A stretch of DNA of 64,000 bases from an uncultured Marinococcus sp. (GTDB lineage Bacteria > Bacillota > Bacilli > Bacillales > Marinococcaceae): NCBI RefSeq assembly GCF_947493875.1, contig NZ_CANLSU010000002.1, positions 62,001-126,000 on the forward strand. The letters are read 5' to 3'. Numbering within the stretch: position 1 is the first letter of the stretch; every line of letters begins with the position of its first letter. Shown here piece after piece: positions 36,705 through 45,789 of the stretch. The position numbers were made by a program, and so were the translations under genes. The notes under the pieces were generated by a model. It made no database searches. It saw only the letters and a program-made list of their open reading frames with translations, and was not told where the DNA came from.

Positions 36705-37643
36705 TTAGTTAAAAAACAGGGCAATTAGGGAAAATCCAATTACGACAGTGAACAAAATCGTCATATGATTCAATGAAAAAATAAACATAGTAGTTGCCCA
36801 TTTTTTGCTGTCCATCCGCCGGTAGCATATAAAGCTTGCTGCAAGCCAGGCTGCGCTTAATACAAAGGATACACCAACGATAAAGCTGCTGACAGGAAGG
36901 AAAAGAAAGCTCGATAGGGTCAGCAGAACAAGGTAAACGTTTGTCTGAATATAAGTCCGCCGGTTTCCCTTGATTACTGGAAGCATTGGGATATCTGCTG
37001 CTTTATACTCGTCGTGTCTTCGTATAGCGATAGCATAGAAGTGAGGCATCTGCCATAGAACCATAATAACGAAAAGGCCGAGAGCTGCCGGGTGGAAAAA
37101 ATCATTAGAAATAGCAGCCCAGCCGATAAGCGGGGGCACTGCTCCGGAAATACTTCCGATTTCTGTATTGTAAATCGTGCGCCGCTTGCTCCACATCGTA
37201 TATGGAACAACATAAAAGAATAAACCTATAAAGCCGAAGAAGGCTGCGAGCGGTGAAGCCGCATATAAAAAGCCCAATCCTGCAAGTGTCATAACAATTC
37301 CCAGTATAAGTGCATTTTTTAGCTGCATCCGGCCAGTCGCCGTAGGGCGGTTTTTCGTCCGGTCCATAATCTTATCGATATCGCGGTCGTATAAGTTGTT
37401 AAACGTGCCGGCGGCGCCGATAACAAGACCCGAGCCGAGCGTGGCAAGGACTATCGCTCCGATTTTATCGGAAAAAGCGATGTTGTGAATATATAAAGCA
37501 AGGGTAATCCCTGCAAACATAACGATTAAATTGGATTTGATAATACCTGTTTTAATCGTTTCCGCCAGTACTTTACGAAGTGCCTGTTTCGGGGCAGCGA
37601 GGGATCCTTGTTGAACCGTGCGTTCGATATTTTCCGATTTCAT
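36705..37643 (-). CDS. ctaB: Protoheme IX farnesyltransferase (heme O synthase)
   Basis: UbiA-type prenyltransferase of about 312 residues with nine helices that farnesylates heme B to heme O for terminal oxidases. The two Asp-rich motifs are NNLYDRDIDKIMDRTKNRPT and RRHDEYKAADIPMLP. The frame opens at 37667, but a GGGGGGAA site precedes ATG 37643. No ctaA or cta oxidase genes are adjacent, unlike many bacilli. Confidence 0.92.
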   Translation of the reverse strand: MKSENIERTVQQGSLAAPKQALRKVLAETIKTGIIKSNLIVMFAGITLALYIHNIAFSDKIGAIVLATLGSGLVIGAAGTFNNLYDRDIDKIMDRTKNRPTATGRMQLKNALILGIVMTLAGLGFLYAASPLAAFFGFIGLFFYVVPYTMWSKRRTIYNTEIGSISGAVPPLIGWAAISNDFFHPAALGLFVIMVLWQMPHFYAIAIRRHDEYKAADIPMLPVIKGNRRTYIQTNVYLVLLTLSSFLFLPVSSFIVGVSFVLSAAWLAASFICYRRMDSKKWATTMFIFSLNHMTILFTVVIGFSLIALFFN

Positions 37644-37906
37644 TTTATTCCCCCCAACCGTGTTCATCCGATACTAATGTATCACATATGTCGTAAAAAT
37701 TAGAGATATTGACGAAAAAGTTCGCTATCTTGTCAATTGTTTGTGAACGATTCATGACAAATTATTGTATAAATGTACTTCGTACTTTCAGCAAACAAAA
37801 TTATATTCTCACATTAACGGCGTATTGGCAAGTGTTACTTCCCGGCTCGAGCCGGCAGAGCAACCATGAAAATGATGGTCTCTGCACTTATTCCGGGCTG
37901 CCCGTA

Positions 37907-37931
37907 CAAAAGCCGTCCGGCAGGGGACGGC
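37907..37931 (-). terminator. Terminator of the minus-strand HAD gene
   Basis: GCCGTCC (37912-37918) pairs with GGACGGC (37925-37931); TTTT follows on the minus strand. Confidence 0.7.
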
Positions 37932-37938
37932 ATGAGTA

Positions 37939-38814
37939 TCAGCTGCTTTTCGTTTTTAATTCATGGAGCATTTCATGCACAGCATGAGCGACTCCGTGTT
38001 CGGTATTTGTTTTTGTGGAAAAACCACATGCCTTTTTAATTTCCGGAACGGCATTGCCCATGGCAACGCTTCGTCCTGCCATCTGGAGCATATTTAAATC
38101 GTTAAAATTATCCCCAAGAGCCATAACATCCTCAAGGGAGATCCCCCGCTCCAGCGCAAACTCCTGAAGTGCAAAGCCTTTTTGGGCCCGTACGTGGTTT
38201 AATTCAAGGTTGCCCATGCCTGAAGAAGTAAGAGCGAGCTCGTTATCACCCCGGAGATCGTATTTCATCTGTTCGAGCACGGAAGCCTCTGAAGAAAAGG
38301 CGAGCATTTTATACACATCGATGTCCTCGTAGTCGAGTATTGAGAAGAAATCATCGGTGAACTGGAAATTTTCATCCTCAAGCCGGCGCTCAGCATACTG
38401 CTGTGCTGCAGCTCTCGTCAGCTCGGGGTGCGCGGTCTGCAGCATTCCCACAACCACATTCATATACGCTTCTCTTGAAGGCGCAAAGATACCATGACTG
38501 GTAAAAAGTTCAATATAAGAACCGGCAGCGTGATTCACGGTTAAAATCCTCTCACAGGAGCTTTCTGTGATTGGGGCAGAACGCTGTATTTCCTGCCGGT
38601 TTTTGTAAGTGACGGCCCCGTTCATGCTGATAATTGGGTAGGAAAGGCCGGCGGACTCCAATGGCCTGTGTGCTGCTTCGTAGGTCCTCCCTGTGGCGAT
38701 GACAATATCAATGCCGTGTGCCGAAGCACTCTGCAGAGCTTCGGCGTTGTCTTTACTGATTTCTCCATTCTGATCCAGCAATGTACCGTCCATATCCGTT
38801 GCAATTAGTTTCAT
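37939..38814 (-). CDS. Cof-type HAD-IIB phosphatase
   Basis: A 291-residue hydrolase with motif I DMDGTLLD at residues 7-14, IATGRTYE (motif II), and the acidic motif IV LGDNFNDLNML near the C terminus. It is a paralogue of the protein at 8553-9401, with the same cap class. It probably dephosphorylates sugar phosphates or flavin/nucleotide intermediates; the substrate is unknown. GGAGGAG lies upstream of the ATG. It is transcribed away from nasB. Confidence 0.9.
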   Translation of the reverse strand: MKLIATDMDGTLLDQNGEISKDNAEALQSASAHGIDIVIATGRTYEAAHRPLESAGLSYPIISMNGAVTYKNRQEIQRSAPITESSCERILTVNHAAGSYIELFTSHGIFAPSREAYMNVVVGMLQTAHPELTRAAAQQYAERRLEDENFQFTDDFFSILDYEDIDVYKMLAFSSEASVLEQMKYDLRGDNELALTSSGMGNLELNHVRAQKGFALQEFALERGISLEDVMALGDNFNDLNMLQMAGRSVAMGNAVPEIKKACGFSTKTNTEHGVAHAVHEMLHELKTKSS

Positions 38815-39043
38815 TTCTTCTCCTCCGATATGCGTTCGATCTGTTGATCCGTCTTAATTGGTATCTTCTATTATCGAACACTTTATCTGAGTCATCAACT
38901 TTTTTGTTTTCAGCAGGAAGATTGGCATCATAAAAACATCGACAGCTTATCTTACAAGGTAATTGAAGAATTCGTAAGGTTTCTACAAACTGATAGTAGC
39001 TTGTAAAGATTTCGGAAAACATATTTCGCTCTGCGGGAGGGCG

Positions 39044-41413
39044 GTGCCTGACATGAAAAAGCAGCATGTAGTCATTATAGGAGGAGGGCTTGCAGCTATC
39101 CGGTTAATGGAACAACTGCGTGAACGGTCGGCCCGGGTGCATATTTCTATTTTCAGTAAAGAAAAAACGCTGCCGTACAACCGGATCCAGCTTTCCTCCT
39201 ATTTAAATGGAGAAATAACAGAGGACGATTTAACAACCTATACAAATAAATGGTTCCGCCGGAACAATATATCCTTTCATCCGGGAGAAACGGTGCAGAA
39301 TGTGTTAAAGGATGAAAAGAAAATCATAACAGCCAGCGGAGAGCACTCCTATGACCATTTAGTTTTTGCCACGGGGTCATCGCCGCTGATTCCACCGGTG
39401 GAAGGGGTAGAAAAAGAAGGAGTATTTCCTTTTCGCACGCTTGAGGACTGCCGCAGGCTCGTTAAAGCAGCTGGGCAGAAGCGTCGGATTCTGGTTATCG
39501 GAGGCGGCCTGCTAGGACTCGAAGCGGCTAACGGACTGAGCCGTTTCGATGCAGAAGTGACGGTCATACAGCGGGCGGACAATATTATGGACCGCCAGCT
39601 TGATCGGCAGTCTGCCGCCATGCTGCAGGGAAAGCTGGAACGGCGCGGCGTAAAATTTTTGCTGAGTAAAGACGTTACTTCCATTTTGGGACTCCGGAAG
39701 GTATCAGGAATTGCTTTTGGGGACGGGACACACATGGAAGCAGATATGGTCGTATTTGCGATCGGTATTCGTCCGCAGCTGAAGCTTGCAGAAGCGTCCG
39801 GTATTGAAACGAACCGTGGGATCATTGTGAATGATCGAATGGAGACGAGTGAAAAGCACATATACGCGATAGGCGAATGTATCGAACATGACGGCCGGAC
39901 CTATGGTCTGGTGCAGCCGGTGAACGAACAGGCGGATGTGCTGGCCAGGCGTTTGAGCGGTGAGCATAAAGCCTATTATAAAGGTTCAAGTACCTCGGCA
40001 AAGCTGAAAATATCCGGAGTGGAATTGTTTTCTGTCGGCTCTCTGATCGAGGACGACGCTACAAAGTCATGGGTGCTCCATGATGAAGAAAACGAGCTTT
40101 ATAAAAAGATTGTTTTTCGCCATAAAACGGTCCAGGGAGCTGTTCTTTACGGCAATACAACCAACAGCGATCTGTTAAAGAGCCTGGTGATGACGGACAA
40201 ACCAATCAACGCTTCGGAGAAAAAACAGCTGCTGTCAGCAAGCAGTGAGCCGGCCGGCTTTCTGCTGCAGATGCCGGGTTCTGACACGGTATGTGCCTGT
40301 AATAATGTAAATAAAAATACGATTATCCAGGCCGTTCAGGAAAAAGAACTAACCACGCTGGATGAAGTGAAAACCTGTACGGGGGCTTCTACCTCCTGTG
40401 GGGGCTGCAGCAGCATGGCAGAGGGTCTGCTGAATCTTGCCCGTGAATGGAAAGTGGAGGCGGAAAATAAAACAGAAGCGCTGTGCGGGTGCACGGGGCT
40501 TGACCACCCGACGCTGATTAACCGGCTGATGGAAGTAAAACCATCGACGCCCGAAGAAGCGATGGATGCTTTAAACTGGAAAACGCCCGAAGGCTGCGAA
40601 ATGTGCCGGCCTGCCATTGCTTACTATCTCTATATGATTCAAATGAAGCAGGGAGAGCTTTCAAGCAACGAAACACTGCCGTTCACCTATTCGCCGTACA
40701 TTTCCCTCGAAGCGGATGGCACCTATACCCTGCAGCCGATCATGAAAGCAGGGATTATTTCTCCTGATCTGATCAAAAATCTAAATACTGTTATCGAAAA
40801 ATACCAGTTGAGCTATTTTCATATTACAGCTGACGGACGCATACAGCTTCCATATGTCGAAGACGAAGATGTGGTGGAAGTATGTGACAGCCTGGATATT
40901 CCTCTTCTTAACTTTCCAGGTTTTCAGATGACGGCTGTACAGAGTGTATTCAAAGACCGGATCCGGGAGCGTCATAACCCCGGGATGGTACCATACGCCC
41001 TGGAGCTTGAGGAGCCGGTGGAAGCTGTTCCTTTTCCTGACACGCTCCGTTTTGTCATGCTGGAGGGATTTTCCATTCTTGAAGGAAATCACGTTGATGC
41101 CGGCCTGCTTAAAATGGAAGACAAGTGGGAGTTTCACATTCATTTTGAGGAAAAGTCTGTACTGTTGTTTTCAGCTCCCACCTTTATGGAAATAAAAGAA
41201 TACATTTGGGCGCTTCTTCAATATTACCGGGAAACGGCGTTTTTTAAGGAATCATTTGCCCGGTGGTGCGGACGTATGACGATCATCCATATTCGGGAAG
41301 GATTGTTTGATCCGGATACCAGAGAGCAGCTGCTCCACCAGTTAAGTACTTGTTTGAAAAAGCCGCTGCCGTATCATTTTTCGATTCCAGAAGGGAGTAC
41401 AGTTCATGAATGA
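39044..41413 (+). CDS. nasB: Assimilatory nitrate reductase electron-transfer subunit (NasB)
   Basis: A 789-residue flavoprotein that passes electrons from NAD(P)H to the catalytic subunit NasC. Order: FAD/NAD(P) pyridine-nucleotide reductase domain (residues about 5-310; IGGGLAAIRL, VIGGGLLGLEAA), two BFD-like [2Fe-2S] domains (CACNN...CTGASTSCGGC and CGCTG...CEMC), then a C-terminal region related to the nitrite/sulfite reductase ferredoxin half. That last region lacks the siroheme cysteines, so it is not a nitrite reductase. The start is GTG 39044 or ATG 39053. It overlaps nasC by eight bases. Confidence 0.88.
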   Translation: MPDMKKQHVVIIGGGLAAIRLMEQLRERSARVHISIFSKEKTLPYNRIQLSSYLNGEITEDDLTTYTNKWFRRNNISFHPGETVQNVLKDEKKIITASGEHSYDHLVFATGSSPLIPPVEGVEKEGVFPFRTLEDCRRLVKAAGQKRRILVIGGGLLGLEAANGLSRFDAEVTVIQRADNIMDRQLDRQSAAMLQGKLERRGVKFLLSKDVTSILGLRKVSGIAFGDGTHMEADMVVFAIGIRPQLKLAEASGIETNRGIIVNDRMETSEKHIYAIGECIEHDGRTYGLVQPVNEQADVLARRLSGEHKAYYKGSSTSAKLKISGVELFSVGSLIEDDATKSWVLHDEENELYKKIVFRHKTVQGAVLYGNTTNSDLLKSLVMTDKPINASEKKQLLSASSEPAGFLLQMPGSDTVCACNNVNKNTIIQAVQEKELTTLDEVKTCTGASTSCGGCSSMAEGLLNLAREWKVEAENKTEALCGCTGLDHPTLINRLMEVKPSTPEEAMDALNWKTPEGCEMCRPAIAYYLYMIQMKQGELSSNETLPFTYSPYISLEADGTYTLQPIMKAGIISPDLIKNLNTVIEKYQLSYFHITADGRIQLPYVEDEDVVEVCDSLDIPLLNFPGFQMTAVQSVFKDRIRERHNPGMVPYALELEEPVEAVPFPDTLRFVMLEGFSILEGNHVDAGLLKMEDKWEFHIHFEEKSVLLFSAPTFMEIKEYIWALLQYYRETAFFKESFARWCGRMTIIHIREGLFDPDTREQLLHQLSTCLKKPLPYHFSIPEGSTVHE

Positions 41414-43559
41414 TTTCGGGTCCAATTACGGACGGACAATAGAGCCGACAGTTCTCGAAGAAAACCGGCATCAGGCTCAGTGCCCTTTCTGCAGCATGCA
41501 GTGTAAAAAGGAAGTAGTGGAGCAGATTACTACAAAAGGCATCAAATATAAAACCGTCGGTGTGGATAATCCCACCACGCACGGCCGGTTATGTGTCAAA
41601 GGTCACTCAGCCTACCAGCATGCGATTCATGAAGACCGGATTACAACTCCGATGAAAAAAGTGAACGGCCGGTTTAAATCTATTGAATGGGACGAAGCCC
41701 TGGATATTATTGAACAGCGAACGAAGGATATTCAGCAGACCTCCAGCAAAAATGCTTTATCGGTCTACGGCGGAGGCTCGCTTACGAATGAAGAATCCTA
41801 TCTGCTCGGCAAGTTCGCCCGGGTCGGACTGCAGACAAAATACATCGATTACAACGGCCGGTTCTGCATGTCTTCTGCTGCCTCAGCGGCGACAAAGACG
41901 TTCGGGGTCGACCGCGGGTTTACCAACGGCATTGAGGAAATTCCAAACGCAAAATGCATCATACTCGCCGGCACTAATATTGCCGAATGCCAGCCGACCA
42001 TCATGCCGTATTTTGAAGAGGCAAAACAAAACGGAGCCTTTATTATTGTGATCGATCCGCGAGTGACAGAAACAGCTAAAATGGCAGACCTGCATCTGCA
42101 GCTGAAGCCCGGGGAGGACTGGTCTTTAACGACCGCGCTTTTAAAAGTGATTTTTGATAAAAATCTGCAGAATAAAGAATTTCTGCAAAACCGCACAGAA
42201 GGCGCTGAAGAGCTTGAAGCGTACGTGCGCCAGTACAGCGTAGACGAGCTTGCGAAACGGGCAGATGTGCCCCGGGGCGATATTGAGCAGGCGGCTACGA
42301 TATTTGCCGAAGCGGGTACAGGCATGATATTTACCGCCCGGGGGGTGGAACAGCAGATTGATGGGCATCAGGCTGTCCGTCATTTTATTAACCTGGCACT
42401 AATCTGCGGCCACATCGGCAAACCAGGTTCAGGATACGGGGCGATCACCGGTCAGGCAAACGGCCAGGGGGGCCGGGAGCACGGTCAAAAATCTGATCAG
42501 CTTCCGGGCTACCGCTCGATTGAAGATCCGAAAGCCAGGGAGCATATGGCGGCGGTTTGGAATGTGAACGAGAAGGATTTGCCCGGAAAAGGTGTTTCCG
42601 CCTACGAAATGATGCAGAAAACGCAGAACGGGGAAATTAAAGGAATGTTTTTAGTAGGATCCAATCCTATCGCTTCGAACCCGAATGCCTCTATTGTGAA
42701 GCAGGGACTGGAAGCACTTGATTTTTTAGTGGTCGTGGATTTATTTATCTCGGAAACGGCCGAATATGCCGATCTGGTTCTCCCGTCGACTGCGTATATT
42801 GAAGACGAAGGAACGCTTACAAATATGGAAGGGCGGGTGACCTGGAGACAGGGAGACCGCCCGGCTCCCGGCCAGGCAAAGCACGATTGGGAGATTTTAT
42901 CGCTGATTGCTGCGCGTCTTGGCAAAGAGAAATGGTTCAGCTACCGCTCGGCGAAAGATATTTTCGAAGAGCTGCGTTTTGCTTCGAAAGGAGGGCCGGC
43001 TGATTATTACGGAATCACGTATGAACGGATTAAAAAGGAAAACGGCGTCTTCTGGCCATGCCCTTCTCCGGAAGAACAGGGAAGGCAGCGACTGTTTGAT
43101 GAGTCGTTTGTGCATGACAGCGGCAGGGCCCGCTGCTTTACTCCGGAATACGGGGAAGAAATTATTAAAGAACGGCTGTCGGAGGCAAGGCCGCTGTATT
43201 TGACGACTGGAAGGGTTATGTCCCATTATCTGACCGGGGTTCAGACAGGAAAAAGCGCCAAATTAAATGCCCGTTATTTTGAATCATTCGTCGAAATTCA
43301 TCCTGAAACAGCAGAAAAGTATGGCATTAAAGAAAACGACCTTGTCACCCTGGAATCTCTGCAGGGCTCTATTGTGGTTAGAAACCAGTGGTCGGAAAAC
43401 ATCCGGAAGGATACCATTTTCGTACCTTTTCACTGGGCGGGCAAACAGAACGTGAACCGGCTGATTGCGGGTACGCTGGACCCGGTCTGCCAGATGCCTG
43501 GCTTCAAGCTGGCAGCTGTGTCCATGAAGCCGGCAGAAGCCCAAAAACAAAAAGTATAA
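41406..43559 (+). CDS. nasC: Assimilatory nitrate reductase catalytic subunit (NasC)
   Basis: Molybdopterin-bis-MGD oxidoreductase of 717 residues reducing nitrate to nitrite in the cytosol. The N-terminal [4Fe-4S] site is CPFCSMQC with a distal Cys in GRLCVKG, and the Mo ligand is Cys154 in NGRFCMSSAA. Large Mo-pterin domain and C-terminal dinucleotide-binding domain (TGRVMSHYLTG) are complete. Its ATG lies inside the end of nasB, indicating translational coupling with the electron donor. Confidence 0.93.
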   Translation: MNDFGSNYGRTIEPTVLEENRHQAQCPFCSMQCKKEVVEQITTKGIKYKTVGVDNPTTHGRLCVKGHSAYQHAIHEDRITTPMKKVNGRFKSIEWDEALDIIEQRTKDIQQTSSKNALSVYGGGSLTNEESYLLGKFARVGLQTKYIDYNGRFCMSSAASAATKTFGVDRGFTNGIEEIPNAKCIILAGTNIAECQPTIMPYFEEAKQNGAFIIVIDPRVTETAKMADLHLQLKPGEDWSLTTALLKVIFDKNLQNKEFLQNRTEGAEELEAYVRQYSVDELAKRADVPRGDIEQAATIFAEAGTGMIFTARGVEQQIDGHQAVRHFINLALICGHIGKPGSGYGAITGQANGQGGREHGQKSDQLPGYRSIEDPKAREHMAAVWNVNEKDLPGKGVSAYEMMQKTQNGEIKGMFLVGSNPIASNPNASIVKQGLEALDFLVVVDLFISETAEYADLVLPSTAYIEDEGTLTNMEGRVTWRQGDRPAPGQAKHDWEILSLIAARLGKEKWFSYRSAKDIFEELRFASKGGPADYYGITYERIKKENGVFWPCPSPEEQGRQRLFDESFVHDSGRARCFTPEYGEEIIKERLSEARPLYLTTGRVMSHYLTGVQTGKSAKLNARYFESFVEIHPETAEKYGIKENDLVTLESLQGSIVVRNQWSENIRKDTIFVPFHWAGKQNVNRLIAGTLDPVCQMPGFKLAAVSMKPAEAQKQKV

Positions 43560-43571
43560 TAGATGTAATGA

Positions 43572-43603
43572 AACGCTGCCGGCATCGGCAGTGTTCTTTT
43601 TTT
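43572..43603 (+). terminator. Terminator of nasB-nasC
   Basis: A 10-bp stem (one mismatch, 43572-43581 with 43586-43595) followed by a T run. Confidence 0.88.
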
Positions 43604-43631
43604 GTACCGCGATGGTGTCTATTTAATAAAT

Positions 43632-43676
43632 AAAAAACCAGCCTCCGTACCGGTTGTGAACGGCACGGGGGCTGGT
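43632..43676 (-). terminator. Terminator of narK
   Basis: Long stem from ACCAGCC (43637-43643) to GGCTGGT (43670-43676), with inner pairs; six T residues follow on the minus strand. Confidence 0.85.
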
Positions 43677-43715
43677 CGGGGTTTGTGGCTGACATGGCAG
43701 GCAGTGGCCTCTACA

Positions 43716-43780
43716 GCCCGCGGAGCGTTCCTCTGGCAGAGACAAACGCTCCGCGGGCCGGCCTGGTAAACCAGGACCGG
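43716..43780. repeat. Two adjacent GC-rich inverted repeats in the narK 3' region
   Basis: A perfect 14-bp inverted repeat (43716-43729 with 43745-43758) is followed at once by a second one (CCGG/CCTGGT arms, about 43758-43780). Neither has a T run. They may be a dispersed palindromic (REP/BOX-like) element or mRNA 3' stabilisers. Confidence 0.5.
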
Positions 43781-43788
43781 GCCCTCAC

Positions 43789-45330
43789 TCAGCGGTCTTT
43801 ATCAGAAACCTGACTGGCATAGGAAACGGCTTCCTTCGAGCGGATGGCCGCTCCTTTTGCTTTTTCCTTAAGCAGCTGATCTTCCTTCGAGAGATAATAG
43901 TCGTCGGCGAAGGAATTCTCCGGTTCTTCGAGTGTAAAGTAGCATATGATAAAGCTTATAAAAGCTCCTCCGGCCAGGATAAAGAAAAACTGACTTGGGG
44001 TGACGAACGTATAGAGCGTTAAATAGACACTTGCACCGATGCTTCCATATGCTCCGGTCATACCGGCCACCTGGCCGGTGACCCGTTTTTTTACCATTGG
44101 AACCATTGCAAAGGTGGCACCTTCGCCTCCCTGCACAAATAACGAAGTAAGAACTGTCATGAGAACAGCCAGTATGACCGGCCAGCCGGAGTTGATCATG
44201 CCCATGCCGCACATGCCAATCACAATACCGAACATATAAACGAGCATTACCTTGCGCCGGCTTCCAAGGCGGTCGGATAGTACACCGCCGAGCGGACGGG
44301 CAAGCAGGTTTACAAAGGCAAATGAAGCTGCAATCAGACCGGCTGTAGACGGCGTAAGAGAGAAGGTGAGCTGGAAAAACATAGGGAGCATGGATACAAT
44401 CGCAAGTTCAGCGCCAAAGTTGGCGAAATAAGTACTGTTCAGAGCCCCGACATTTTTGAAGTTGTATTGATCGTCTTTTGCTATACCTTGTTTAATAATA
44501 GGAACGTTTACTTTTATGATCATGTAGATCTGATAAATCAACACGAGCCCTACAGCGATGAAAATACCGTACACAATAGAAGTGGAAATAAAGCCCATAT
44601 CGAAGACTCTCCAGGCACTAAGAGCCACAGCGCCTCCGACAGGTATAGTCCAAAACATCAGTTGAGCCATATCCTTCCAGGAGCTCACTTCCATGGCGCC
44701 GGAGCGTTTCGGCTTAATAAGCGTATGGCCTTCCGGCGTGTCGCGGACGTTTAAGTAAAAAACAATACCATAAATAAAGCAGACAACCCCGGTGAAAGCA
44801 ACCGCATATCTCCAGCTGTCATCGCCGCCGATAAGAGTGATGGCGAGCCACGGAAGAATGATAGCCCCCGCTGCTGAACCAAAATTGCCCCAGCCGCCGT
44901 AGATTCCTTCAGCAAAGCCCACATGCTTGGGTGGAAACCATTCTGCGATCATGCGGATACCGACAACGAAGCTTGCGCCAATACTTCCGAGTACAAGCCG
45001 GCTGATGGCAAGCTGCGCCCAGGTGCTGCCGAATGCAAAGATAAATGTAGGCACCGCCATAATAATCAATAGTGTGGAAAAGACGACCCGCGGGCCAAAG
45101 CGGTCGAGCAGCGAGCCGATAATGATTCGCGCCGGGATAGTCAGGGCTACGTTCATGATTCCGAGGGCGGCGATATGTTCAGTCGTCAGCCAACCAAGGT
45201 CAGCCATCATGGTGGTCGCAAGCGGAGCCATATTGTACCAGGCGAAAAATGAGATGAAGAACGCAAACCAGCAGAAGTGAAGAATTTTAATGCGTTCATC
45301 CTGAAAGCGAAAAAGGTCTTTAATAGTCAA
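43789..45330 (-). CDS. narK: Nitrate/nitrite MFS transporter
   Basis: Nitrate importer of the nitrate-nitrite-porter branch of the MFS, 513 residues with 12 helices. The family signature YGGWGNFGSAAGAII in TM5 and a related glycine-rich motif (MTGAYGSIGASVY) in TM11 are visible, with conserved arginines in TM2 (IPARIIIG) and TM8 regions. It is longer than B. subtilis NasA, with a charged C-terminal tail. The TTG start is set by AGGAGG. Location in the assimilation cluster argues for uptake. Confidence 0.88.
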   Translation of the reverse strand: MTIKDLFRFQDERIKILHFCWFAFFISFFAWYNMAPLATTMMADLGWLTTEHIAALGIMNVALTIPARIIIGSLLDRFGPRVVFSTLLIIMAVPTFIFAFGSTWAQLAISRLVLGSIGASFVVGIRMIAEWFPPKHVGFAEGIYGGWGNFGSAAGAIILPWLAITLIGGDDSWRYAVAFTGVVCFIYGIVFYLNVRDTPEGHTLIKPKRSGAMEVSSWKDMAQLMFWTIPVGGAVALSAWRVFDMGFISTSIVYGIFIAVGLVLIYQIYMIIKVNVPIIKQGIAKDDQYNFKNVGALNSTYFANFGAELAIVSMLPMFFQLTFSLTPSTAGLIAASFAFVNLLARPLGGVLSDRLGSRRKVMLVYMFGIVIGMCGMGMINSGWPVILAVLMTVLTSLFVQGGEGATFAMVPMVKKRVTGQVAGMTGAYGSIGASVYLTLYTFVTPSQFFFILAGGAFISFIICYFTLEEPENSFADDYYLSKEDQLLKEKAKGAAIRSKEAVSYASQVSDKDR

Positions 45331-45444
45331 AAGGAGAACCTCCTAAGATTAGGTGATTATTTTTGGTTTTTTTCAAAAAACAATTGAAAGTTAACGCGCG
45401 TGTACTTATTTCTCAGGAAGTTCGCCGATGCGGCCGAAGAAGTT

Positions 45445-45771
45445 TTATTTTAAAAGCAAATAAACGGTGTTGTTTTCAATTTTTGTATCATAGGAGATGG
45501 TACAGCCTTCATCCGGCCCCTGGGCCTCTCCATCGTTCAGGCTGATTTTCCAGTCGTGAAGCGGACAGAAGACGTGCTCTCCACTGACAATCCCCTGGGA
45601 AAGGGGGCCTCCTCTGTGAGGGCATTTATTTTCCAGGGCGAAAATGGTGTCGTCTTTGGTCTTGAAAATGGCTATGGAAGTTTCTTCAATGAGCACTTCT
45701 TTAGGAATATCGACCGTAATTTCCTCAACGGTGGCCACTGCTACTTCTTTTTGTTTATCTACGCTATTCAT
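45445..45771 (-). CDS. nirD: Nitrite reductase small subunit, Rieske type (NasE/NirD)
   Basis: A 108-residue Rieske-like subunit of the assimilatory NAD(P)H nitrite reductase. The [2Fe-2S] ligands are in CPHRGGPLSQG and CPLHDW. It starts from GGGAGG and lies 18 bases after nirB. In B. subtilis nomenclature this is nasE. It is needed for electron flow or assembly of the large subunit. Confidence 0.93.
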   Translation of the reverse strand: MNSVDKQKEVAVATVEEITVDIPKEVLIEETSIAIFKTKDDTIFALENKCPHRGGPLSQGIVSGEHVFCPLHDWKISLNDGEAQGPDEGCTISYDTKIENNTVYLLLK

Positions 45772-45789
45772 CTCTGTTCCTCCCTCAAA

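Noticed and set aside
37735-37765. ResD- or Rex-like half sites upstream of ctaB
   Set aside because: TTTGTGAAC is only a partial match and in the wrong orientation for ctaB; the Rex spacing is wrong.
37709-37987. 92-residue plus-strand open frame between ctaB and the HAD gene
   Set aside because: Runs into the HAD gene on the other strand and across its terminator; low-quality start.
39044-41413. Calling this gene a second nitrite reductase (NirB)
   Set aside because: The siroheme/[4Fe-4S] cysteines are missing and it overlaps nasC, so NasB is the better call.
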